This document shows positions 17,673-24,646 of a DNA stretch of 24,646 nt, piece after piece (within the stretch, counting starts at the first letter, position 1; each line of letters starts with the position of its first letter). The DNA is from Basidiobolus meristosporus CBS 931.73 (Eukaryota > Basidiobolomycota > Basidiobolomycetes > Basidiobolales > Basidiobolaceae). A program made the translations under genes and the position numbers. Under the pieces are notes generated by a model. The model was not told the origin of the DNA and made no database searches. It was given only the letters and a program-made list of their open reading frames with translations. The DNA is taken from the NCBI GenBank assembly GCA_002104905.1, contig MCFE01000944.1, forward strand, positions 1-24,646. Direction: 5' to 3'.

Positions 17673-18893
17673 TACAGCAGTAGCAACAGATTCAGCCCAA
17701 AACTTGTAGTCCATTCCCTTATCATGTAGCATAGATCTTCCCATCTCTACTATTGTTCTATTTGCACATTCTGCTACTCCATTTTGCTGTGGAGTATGAG
17801 GAGCTGTGGTCTGTTGAAGTATACCAGTAGACAAGCAGTATTTTGCAAACTCCTTTGAGCAGTATTCTCCTCCATTGTCACATTGTAGTACCTTCAATTT
17901 ACACCCAGTTTGTGTTTCTGCCATGTTCTTGAAGTGCTTAAACATCTCTAAAGCTTCATCCTTTATTTTGAGGAAGTACACCCATGTATATCTTGTCTTG
18001 CCATCAATAAACGTTGTAGAGTATCTCTTGGCTCCAAAGGACAGTGTTCTCATGGGGCCACATGTGTCTGAGTGTACAATAGCCAATATTTTGATGGTAT
18101 TCATGCCTTCTGAGCTCTTGAAACGTTGCCTAGCTTGTTTGCCATATGAACATCCCTTACAAACATTCAATTTGATTGGAATTGAGTATTTTAGGCCCAA
18201 AACAAGCTGATTTTTCACCAATTGGCTCATTTTCTGATCCCCAATGTGTCCTAGCCTCCTATGCCACGTCTACCAGTTGGTTTCATCAGTTTCAGCAATG
18301 TTGACATACTCAGGTACAATAATCTTGCATTATAACTTGTATATATTGTGATCCCTGATTCCCAAAGCTAATTTTTGTCTATTTTCACTCAATATTAAGC
18401 AGCTCAGCTTAGTAAAGACAAATTTCAGTCCCTGAGTAGCTGCTTTACTGGCTGAGAGTAGGTTCTTAGCTATTCCAGGTACATAGAGTACAACAGTCAG
18501 TTTTGCTGTTGTTGCCCCTGAGTTATCACTCATATTTAGTTGTATAGACCCACTGGCAGTAGCTTCCAATGCAGAGTTATCTCCCAGATAAACCTTTCTT
18601 ACAGGAATAGTCTTTAAGTTGCTCAACCAATCTTTTATACCACAAATATGCTGTGATGCTCCAGAGTCAATATACCATTCATTACTTTGGTTACTTGCAC
18701 TCTCTTGTACAGTTACAAATAACTGTTCATCAGTAGTTATATGGTTTGCCTGCTGTAGTTTCTGTTTTTTGTCTGCTTGTTTCTTCCTGCATTCTCTTGC
18801 CCAGTGTCCTGACTTTTCACAGTAGTTACAGCAGCCAGGTTTTCTTTGGTTTTGTTGCTTTCCCTTCTTTTCTGTGTGCCTTTATGAACTGAA
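17670..18893 (-). pseudogene. A3 zinc knuckle, protease and integrase
   Basis: Same frame as gag. Knuckle CNYCEKSGHWAREC at 18830-18789. Protease site WYIDSGASQH is intact (Asp at 18668-18666). Stops at 18332-18330 and 18272-18270 interrupt before the integrase. Integrase: WHRRLGHIG, VCKGCSYGK, then a catalytic triad with HSD, CDNGGEY (second Asp kept, unlike A1) and PQQNGVAECANRT with Glu. TAG at 17672-17670 replaces a Tyr codon. The individual domains look less damaged than in A1, but the polyprotein cannot be completed. Confidence 0.92.
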
Positions 18894-19514
18894 TCAAGCA
18901 TTATCTTCAGTTTTCTCTGCTTGATTATTACGTCTGAGTTCTTCATGGAGAAGTCTTGCTTTGACATAGTCTAAAGTCAAGTTGTCTTCTCTGCTTTCAA
19001 AAGAAAGTATGAGTGGCTCATACTTGTCTGGTAGGCTGCAAAGCAGACAGAGTATCTTTTCTTCATCATCCACACCAGCATTAATACTGTAAAGTTCTTC
19101 TGCAAGTGTCTCCATTCTGGTAATGAGTTGTAGCATGTCATCATCTGGCTTCTTCCTCATTTTGAAGAACTTCCGTTTCAAATAAAGCTTGCTTGATACT
19201 GACTTTGCTCTAGAGTTCTTCTCTAAGGATTCCCATGCTGCTTTGGCAGTATTTGAGGCATGGATTTGTCCAATGAAGGAGTCTTGCACATAGATGCATA
19301 TGGCATTGAAGGCCTTTCCCTCCTTCTCTTGAAACTTCTCCACATCTTCTGCTGTTCCTTTGGGCTCAACTTCCTTTCCTGTTTCTATGTTCCAAAGCTT
19401 TCTTTCCTCAAGGTGGGTCTGCATCTTGATTCTCCAAAGTCTGTAGTTCTTCCCATCAGACCTCTCCTTTACAGGGAAGATGTTGGTATTGCTTTGTTTG
19501 CTGGAAGAAGTCAT
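18894..19514 (-). pseudogene. A3 gag (capsid), ends in TGA before the zinc knuckle
   Basis: 206 codons, the same length as A1 gag and about 90% identical in protein by eye. It has KNYRLWRIKMQTHLEERKLW near the start and LLCSLPDKYEPLILSFES near residue 155. It ends at TGA 18896-18894 and has TAA at 18884-18882, exactly the two stops of A1. A3 carries the GTAATA and CACAG words around these stops (18931-18872, 60 bases, a multiple of three). Removing that stretch would restore frame to the knuckle. Confidence 0.88.
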
Positions 19515-19538
19515 CTTTAGAATAGATTAAGGCAATTG

Positions 19539-19550
19539 GGCCTCATAACC
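19539..19550 (-). promoter_or_regulatory. A3 primer-binding site for a tRNA-iMet fragment
   Basis: Minus-strand GGTTATGAGGCC, one base different from the A1 site, directly after the 5' LTR. Confidence 0.75.
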
Positions 19551-19918
19551 TGTTGCAATTTAAGAAGTGATTTGGATATAAGGAACTTATCAAGAAATAG
19601 TGATAATAGTTGAACTGTTGTTTATTATAAAGAAGTTCAGTATTTATACCTTTGTAGAAGTAATACAGCTGTAACACTGAGTAGGGAGGGTTTCTCAATA
19701 TTTAGGAGCATTCTGTAACAGTTTCAGGGTTAGTACATAATGTTTGGTAATTGTGCTAATTTGATCCTGACTATAGGAGAATAATCATAAGATCATAAAT
19801 CTGGAGAAAGTGGCAAAGTTAAGGCAGTATATGAGTCCTACAGTGACTAAGACAAGTCTAGAATTGCTGAGTAAATTTTTAGCTGCTGAATGATACCAAA
19901 TAGTCCAATATTTCAACA
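19551..19918 (-). repeat. A3 5' LTR (368 bp)
   Basis: Minus-strand TGTTGAAATATT...TTGCAACA with TATAAATA. The poly(A) word differs from A1 by a one-base deletion (TTTATAATAAAC in place of TTTATGAATAAAC), which still leaves AATAAA. Confidence 0.94.
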
Positions 19919-19942
19919 CTTTCTTCTTCCTTCTTTTTGGTC
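19919..19942 (-). pseudogene. B2 gag sliver between two insertions
   Basis: The glutamate/lysine-rich gag segment of B1 near 215-240 (GAGAAGGAAGAAGAAAA on that strand) is recognisable here in reverse. It separates A3 from the 1.05-kb insertion and shows both sit in the same gag gene. Confidence 0.75.
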
Positions 19943-20990
19943 TGTAGTGGGGTCACTGTGACAACTGCTGACAGATGTACTCATTCCCATGTTTTCTAGT
20001 TTCCTATTTTCTACTACCCTTATATTGGTTTTCCTCCATTTGTCTTACCTGATCAGTACTATCCCATAAGCTGGCGGACTATCACACCTACTTACCTTAT
20101 GACATAAGTTCTCCCTCACTCTATGTAAGATTACTTGATGTAAGTACTTCTATATTAGGCAGGTACCTGTGCCAGTACCTGTAGCATATGACCAAACTGA
20201 TTCACCATACATGGTATCCCTATGTTACACTGGTTGCAGAATACTGATCCCTGAATCATTGGGTTTGCTGTGCCTATTAGAACCTTCCAGCAACTACTTA
20301 GAACATTCTTAGCTCATTCTGATGTCATTAAGATTTCTACTTGACCACCAGAACCTTCTGGAGCACCATGATTAGTAATAACTTAGCCAGTGAGAAAAGC
20401 AAATAAGTGTGCATTCCCTCAACAATAAATATCATCCCTTCTATCAATATACCAACTTGTTCATCAGTATAATCACTGCTACCTACTGCTACCTGAACTT
20501 CCAGTCACAGACCACAGGACACTTCCAGGAAACTGCACTGACAGCCAACTGACCTTGGAGGCACCACTTGTGAGGAATACTCAGAGTAGGTATCTTTTGT
20601 TATATTTGATTCTTTCCCAAATCTGTTCTTGTACAGGCAAAGATACCTTTCTGTCTTTGTAACTATTGAACACAGCTGCATTTATATCAAGTCCCTGCTG
20701 GTGGAGTTAACAGTTGTTTTGACCTTGGAAGTTTTAGTATATTGCCATCTCAAACAGCACTGAACCCATCACATACTTTGGTTAAGAAGCCAACTAATTT
20801 GTGGATTGTAAATCTATAGTTTTCCCTTGACAAGCTTGGGGCTTCATTCCCTATCACATTAGATTAGAGACAGTACCCAAGTATTCCTATCAAGTTTTAA
20901 CAGAGGTTATTGCACCCAGTGAACACCCCTCATAGATAAAACTTGAGATGTGTTGGATGCATCTCTCCCTTGGACCTATACACCACCACA
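19943..20990. mobile_element. Unassigned 1048-bp TG...CA insertion in B2 gag
   Basis: Sequence without coding similarity that interrupts B2 gag between two stretches adjacent in B1. It starts TGTAGTGGGGT and ends ACACCACCACA; the ends are imperfect inverted repeats (8 of 11 positions) and fit an LTR with TG...CA tips. AATAAA lies at 20424-20429 on the plus strand. No frame longer than 60 codons and no RT or transposase motif is visible. No exact target duplication was found (TGGTC on the left, GCACT on the right). A solo LTR of an unseen family is the likeliest explanation; a short non-autonomous DNA element is possible. Confidence 0.6.
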
Positions 20991-21569
20991 GCACTTGATT
21001 TTCTTCTTCTTTATGAGGTGCTTTCCATATACATAATCTAAGGTCAAATACTCAGTTCTGAGCTCTGGGGCTGATACAAGGCCCTGAAACATATCTGTCA
21101 GGCTATTCTGGATGGTGACTATCACATCCTCATCAGTGGTTTGTATGTGCACAGATTCCATCCCATCAACAAGCAAGGCAATTGTGTTAGTTAGGTTTTT
21201 CATTTCAACTTGTGGCTGCATCTTTGTGGTAGAGTTTTTGTGTTAGCTACATTTTCTAAACAGCTGAACATGACTGATAGGTGTCTTCTAATACCTTTCA
21301 GGCATTCTTTGCCTTTTTTGCTCTTGAGCATTGAATTAGCAATTTGTCTTTAACATCAAGGTAAATACAGTTAAAGGCACTTTGTTCTTTCTTCTGGTAC
21401 TTGTAGGATTTCTCTCTCACATTTAAAGGAGGGCATTCTTCCCCCATGTCAATATCCCAAAGGCTGGTTTCTAGTTGCGTCATCTACATTTTCACCTCCT
21501 ACACTTGGTAGCTGGATCCATTTAGCTTTTCAGCAGAGAGATAAATTCCAGTAGTAGCAGTAGTGACAT
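20991..21569 (-). pseudogene. B2 gag N-terminal part
   Basis: The likely ATG is at 21569-21567, 31 bases after the LTR, but one base seems lost right after it. The gag frame then reads TTATTGIYLSAEKLNGSSYQV followed by two stops around 21500-21485, MTQLETSLWDIDMGEECPP (21483-21298), and, after a frame change, MKNLTNTIALLVDGMESV with LTLDYVYGKHL (21221-20991). These match B1 gag (3-200) and the general copia gag form, with NG-YQVW-VKM near the N-terminus. It is cut at 20991 by the 1.05-kb insertion. Confidence 0.82.
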
Positions 21570-21589
21570 TGCCACAAGTGACAGCTTGT

Positions 21590-21600
21590 GTCTCATAACC
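21590..21600 (-). promoter_or_regulatory. B2 primer-binding site for a tRNA-iMet fragment
   Basis: Minus-strand GGTTATGAGAC directly follows the inner LTR end (TGATAGCA). The first nine bases match the family-A site. Family B therefore seems to use the same anticodon-arm primer, although its LTR is unrelated. Confidence 0.65.
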
Positions 21601-21674
21601 TGCTATCAGAGTGTAGGTGATATTGGAAGTGATCAGTGGGGCAAGTAGATTATGTGGTTTTCACTTAATGATCT

Positions 21675-21678
21675 AATG
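21675..21678 (+). repeat. Target duplication AATG, left of solo G1 LTR
   Basis: AATG here and at 22047-22050 flank the solo LTR exactly. Four bases is the same length as at the other G1 insertion. Confidence 0.8.
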
Positions 21679-22046
21679 TGTTATGATCTGCCGCTTGAAT
21701 GTCTAAGGTAGATCAGTTTATAGTCAGATCTATTAGTATATGTTTAGGTTATCAATATATCAGTATTATCTATGAAATCAGTAGTATTAGTCAGCAAATG
21801 AATCAGCAGATCCTTATCAGACAGAAATAGATATATTAAGTAGGATCTTATTGGGTGATGATGATGCAATCAAATGAGTCATCAGCCACAACCTACATTA
21901 GGAAATACAATTAGTCAGCAATTGACCTGGCAAAATGTATATAAGGAGCTGCTGAAACCTCAATAAAAATCAGTTCAAGTTTTAGTGAATACAATACTAT
22001 CTAAACTCCATATTTCTCTACAACTCTTATACCAAGACTTGTAACA
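21679..22046 (+). mobile_element. Solo G1 LTR (368 bp)
   Basis: TGTTATGATC...CTTGTAACA, aligned end to end with 6534-6902 and 12122-12489. TATATAA lies at 21938-21944 and AATAAA at 21962-21967. It is bordered by AATG duplications, so it arose by LTR-LTR recombination of a full insertion within the B2 LTR. It carries TGAGTCAT near 21876, which is GTGTCAT in the other two copies. Confidence 0.9.
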
Positions 22047-22050
22047 AATG
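22047..22050 (+). repeat. Target duplication AATG, right of solo G1 LTR
   Basis: Second copy of the 21675-21678 duplication; B2 LTR sequence continues to its right. Confidence 0.8.
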
Positions 22051-22321
22051 AAGGTGAAAGTAGTATTTACACTTTTACATAGTCTTGGCATAAAACACAC
22101 ATAGAATAGGCTCAGGAAGGTCCTAAGAGCATATGTGCAAACTTTGGGGCTGTTGGGATAACATTGAGAATTTTCTTGTACTGGGCACTTGGTATTTTGC
22201 TGAAAATATTCCGTGTAAGTCCCAACAAGAAATTTGGTCAATATTCTTTAGGATTTGAGGCTAATGATTTAAGCGACTAAGTAAGATCAATATTTAGGTG
22301 GAATTCTGATTTTTTACAACA

Positions 22322-22559
22322 TATTAGACCTCACTGCTCACAATCCAGCTGGACCCAAGACTAGGTTTTTACCTGCATATGTTGAAATATTAGAGATATA
22401 TATATATTGGAAGTGAAATAGAAAATCAGAAGATTTTCATGATAGTCACTTGATGATATATTGGGTTGCAACACAGTATTTGCACTTATTGAAGAACTAC
22501 ATATATATAGTTATTTGTTGATTATTAGGGAAGTCTCAGGAGTACATGCATCATGTTTC
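22322..22559. other. Unassigned spacer between B2 and A4
   Basis: 238 bp with no frame, LTR or other feature I can identify. It includes AT runs (TATATATATATT near 22400) and a 13-base match to the family-A LTR start at 22380-22392. It may be the original target of B2 or the rest of an older element. Confidence 0.5.
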
Positions 22560-22901
22560 TGTTGAAATATAGGACTATTTGGTGTCATTCAGCAGCTAAA
22601 ATTTACTTAACAATTCTGGACTAGTCTTGGTCCTGGTAGGACTAATTTACAGCCCTACCTTTGCCAGTTTCTTCAGATCTATGATTCTATGATTATTGCC
22701 CTATAGTTGAGATCAAATTAACACTTTTAGCCAAAATTATGTACTAACTCTGAAACTGCTACACAATGCTCCAGAATTTGGAGAAACCCTCCTTACTTAG
22801 CGTTACAGCTGTATACCTCTACAAAGGTACAAATACTGACCCTCCTTAGCAATATTCATTGATAAGTTCCTTATATCCAAATCACTTGTTAAATTGCAAC
22901 A
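22560..22901 (+). repeat. A4 5' LTR (342 bp)
   Basis: TGTTGAAATATAGG...AAATTGCAACA. Compared with the 369-bp A1 LTR it lacks about 27 bp near 22855, which removes the AATAAA word; TATAAATA is weakened to TACAAATA. Confidence 0.92.
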
Positions 22902-22913
22902 GGTAATGAGCCC
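22902..22913 (+). promoter_or_regulatory. A4 primer-binding site for a tRNA-iMet fragment
   Basis: GGTAATGAGCCC, one base different from A1, directly after the LTR. Confidence 0.7.
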
Positions 22914-22937
22914 CAATTGCCATAATCTATCCAAAAG

Positions 22938-23570
22938 ATGACTACAACCAGCAGACAGAATAATACAAGCATCTTCCCTGTAAAGGACAGGTTTAATGGG
23001 AAAAACTACAGACTTTGGAGAATCAAGATGCATATCCACCTGGTGGAACAAAAACTTTGGAATATAGTAACAGGAAAAGAGGTTGAGCCCAATGAAACAT
23101 CAAAAGATGTGGAGAAGTTTCAAATGAAGGAGAGAGAGGCCTTCAATGCTATATGTATCCATGTGGGGGATTCATTCATTGGACAAATCTATGCCTCTAA
23201 TACTGTCAAAGTAGCACGGGAATTCTTAGAGAAGATATTTAGAGCACAGTCAGTATCAAGCAAGCTCCATTCAGAACAAAAGCCCTCAACATGAGGAAGA
23301 AGCCAGATGATGACATGCTACCACTTATCATCAGTATGGAAGCACTTGCAGATGAACTTCCAGTATTAATGCTAGCATAGATGATGAAGAAAAGATACTA
23401 TGTCTGCTTTGCAGTCAACCAGACAGGTATGAGCCACCCATAAATTCTTTTAAAGGCAGAGAAGACAATATGACTTTGGACTATGTCAAAGGAAGACCTC
23501 TCCACACAGATCTCAGATATAGTGATCAAGCAGAGAGAATTGAAGCCAATGCTATATTCAGCTCAGAAAT
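22938..23570 (+). pseudogene. A4 gag
   Basis: ATG at 22938, at the same distance from the primer site as in A1. The frame reads MTTTSRQNNTSIFPVKDRF, GKNYRLWRIKM and VEKFQMKEREAFNAICIHV up to a stop at 23292-23294, caused by a small deletion after SEQK. The remainder, in other frames, still shows MRKKPDDDML and the LTLDYVK region. At the position of the A1/A3 double stop A4 has sense codons (ATA and GAA), so the frame there is open. The original family gag therefore most likely ran through into the knuckle. Confidence 0.85.
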
Positions 23571-24646
23571 TCACACAGAAAAGAATGGAAAGTAACAAAA
23601 CCAAAGAAACCTGGTTGCTGTAACTACTGTAAGAAGCCAGGACACTGGGCAAGAGAATGCAAGAAGCAACAAGCAGACAAAAAACATAAACTGGAGCAGG
23701 TAATCTTTATAATTACTGATGAACAGTTATTGGTTACTGTACAAGAAAGTGCGAGTAACCAAACCAATGACTCCAGAATATCAAAGCATATTTGTGGTAT
23801 ATAGGAGTGGTTTGGCTACTCAAGACTATTCCCATAAGAAAGGGTATATAAGGGAGACAACTCTGCACTGGAAGCTACCTTTAGTGGGTCTATGCAACCA
23901 AGTATAAGTGATATCTCAGGGGCTGCAACAGAGAACTAACTAATGTACTCTATGCACCTGGAATGGCTAAAAACCTACTCTTCAGTCAGTAGAGTAATTG
24001 CTCAGGGACTGACCTATTTTTTGACTAAGCTGAACTACTCAATATTAAGTTAAAATGGACAAAGACTAGCTTTAGGAGTGAGGGATCATATTGTTTATAA
24101 GTCACAATGCAAGATCTTTGTACATAAGTATGTCTACATTGTTGAAACAAATGAAACTAACTAGGAGATATGGTATAGTAGGTTATGACACATTGGTGAA
24201 TAGAAGATGAGTAAACTGATGATAAATCAGCTTGTTTTAGGCCTGTATTACCCAATTCCAATCATATTCTCTGTCTGTAAGGGATGTTCATATGGCAAGC
24301 TAGCTAGGCAATATTTCAGGAGCTCAGGAAGGATCAATGCCACTAAAATACTAGCTATTGAATACTCAGACATATGGAGGTCCATGAGAACACCTTTGTT
24401 TGGAGCCAAGAGATACTTCACGGTGCTTACTGATGACAAGACAAGAGGTACATGGGTATACTTCCTTAAAACAAAAGATGAGGCTTGAGACACTTGAACA
24501 CTTCAAGGACATCGTAGAAACTTAAGCTGAGTGCAAATTGAATGTACTTCAATGTGACAATGGAGGGATATAGTTCTCAATGGAGTTTACAAAAAAACCT
24601 CATCCACTGGCATATTACAGTAGACTACTGTTCCACATACTTCACA
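23571..24646 (+). pseudogene. A4 zinc knuckle, protease and integrase remnant
   Basis: The knuckle CNYCKKPGHWAREC is intact at 23619-23660. The protease active site is deleted: sequence jumps from NQTN to DSRISKH, and WYI plus part of DSGA is gone. The linker has several stops (about 23937, 24048 and 24160). Integrase is readable at 24207-24488: MSKLMINQLVLGL, VCKGCSYGKLARQYF, EYSDIW (first Asp, HSD changed to YSD), GAKRYFTVLTDDKTRGTWVY. A TGA at 24486-24488 follows. The second Asp motif (CDNGG) appears near 24555 before the window ends. Confidence 0.88.

Larger units (their letters stand above)
15234..19918 (-). mobile_element. Copia family A element A3, full length, inserted in B2
   Basis: 4685-bp element, the minus-strand counterpart of A1. 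LTRs 19551-19918 (5') and 15234-15602 (3') differ at about 12 positions by eye (about 3%). Primer site at 19550-19539, gag-pol span 19514-15597 (3918 bp) and purine tract at 15611-15603. The flanks, CTCTG (15229-15233) and CTTTC (19919-19923), are an imperfect 5-bp duplication matching at three positions. B2 gag sequence can be read across both sides. The polyprotein keeps one frame throughout and carries seven in-frame stops. Confidence 0.93.
13097..22321 (-). mobile_element. Copia family B element B2, interrupted three times
   Basis: Minus-strand copy related to B1. Read 5' to 3' it has: 5' LTR 22321-21601 (split by a solo G1 LTR), primer site, gag 21569-20991, a 1.05-kb insertion, a 24-bp gag sliver 19942-19919, element A3, then gag/zinc knuckle/protease, integrase remnant and RT down to 13097. 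RNase H and 3' LTR are missing. Its RT end abuts the A2 3' LTR directly, so A2 probably inserted in B2, and the far side of B2 was lost in the deletion at about 5960. All segments carry stops or frameshifts. Confidence 0.88.
21601..22321 (-). repeat. B2 5' LTR, split by a solo G1 LTR
   Basis: On the minus strand it starts TGTTGTAAAAAATCAG at 22321 and ends CTCTGATAGCA at 21601. Without the G1 solo LTR and one 4-bp duplication it is about 349 bp. The outer 56 bp match the B1 3' LTR start. Confidence 0.78.
22560..24646 (+). mobile_element. Copia family A element A4, cut by window end
   Basis: 5' LTR 22560-22901, primer site 22902-22913, gag from 22938, zinc knuckle 23619-23660, protease remnant and integrase to the window edge. 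It is more decayed than A1 or A3, with many stops and small deletions. It lacks the two gag stops shared by A1 and A3. The right half lies outside. Confidence 0.92.

Noticed and set aside
21975-22241. 88-codon minus-strand frame in the solo G1 LTR and B2 LTR
   Set aside because: It crosses the boundary between two LTRs, so it is a product of the insertion and not a gene.
1-24646. A host gene, defence system, CRISPR array or prophage
   Set aside because: Every frame with recognisable motifs belongs to an LTR retrotransposon; the repeats are LTRs, not short spaced arrays.
1-24646. Strong RIP mutation as the cause of all damage
   Set aside because: Several A3 stops are transversions and indels occur in A1, A2 and A4, so RIP alone does not fit. 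A weaker contribution is left open.

Overview
This window appears to be entirely transposable-element sequence. It is AT-rich and eukaryotic, and I find no host gene, tRNA, rRNA or CRISPR array. A fungus, possibly a basidiomycete, is the best guess. The Ty3 protease and gag remnant at 4.0-6.0 kb has motifs I associate with fungal Ty3 elements (SGSEIN, then a CH-V-E-GG stretch, then LLGQPYE). The copia primer sites also pair with the anticodon arm of a fungal-type initiator tRNA-Met. I cannot name the species.

I distinguish five repeat families. Copia family A has 369-bp LTRs, a GGTTATGAGCCC primer site and a single-frame polyprotein of about 1305 codons; copies A1 (+), A2 (+), A3 (-) and A4 (+) are present. 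Copia family B has LTRs starting TGTTG(C/T)AAAAA; copies B1 (+) and B2 (-) are present. Ty3 family G1 has LTRs of about 368 bp and 4-bp target duplications; one internally deleted element and one solo LTR are present. Ty3 family G2 is represented by one truncated copy with LTR, gag and protease. The fifth is an unassigned 1.05-kb TG...CA insertion.

Layout, left to right. B1 (from inside gag) runs from 1 to 3609, and its 3' LTR is cut after 56 bp by the G2 LTR at 3610. G2 runs to about 5960, where it is fused to the reverse-transcriptase region of A2. A2 is split at 6533/12490 by G1, which is flanked by ACAA duplications. G1 is itself split by complete A1 (6927-11612), which is flanked by GAAAC duplications. 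A2 resumes at 12490 and ends with its 3' LTR at 13096. B2 then runs on the minus strand from 13097 to 22321. It is interrupted by complete A3 (15234-19918), by the 1.05-kb insertion (19943-20990) and by a solo G1 LTR (21679-22046) lying inside its own 5' LTR. After 238 bp of unassigned sequence, A4 begins at 22560 and leaves the window inside integrase.

No copy looks able to encode a full set of proteins. Each has stop codons, frameshifts, deletions or changed catalytic residues. The order of insertion can be read from the nesting. By-eye LTR divergence agrees with it: about 10% for G1, about 4% for A1 and about 3% for A3. A1 and A3 form a 4.7-kb inverted repeat about 3.6 kb apart. The most interesting signals are the half-tRNA primer sites, two stop codons shared by A1 and A3 at the gag/zinc-knuckle boundary, the small internally deleted G1 element, and repeated ATCAG words in the G1 LTR.
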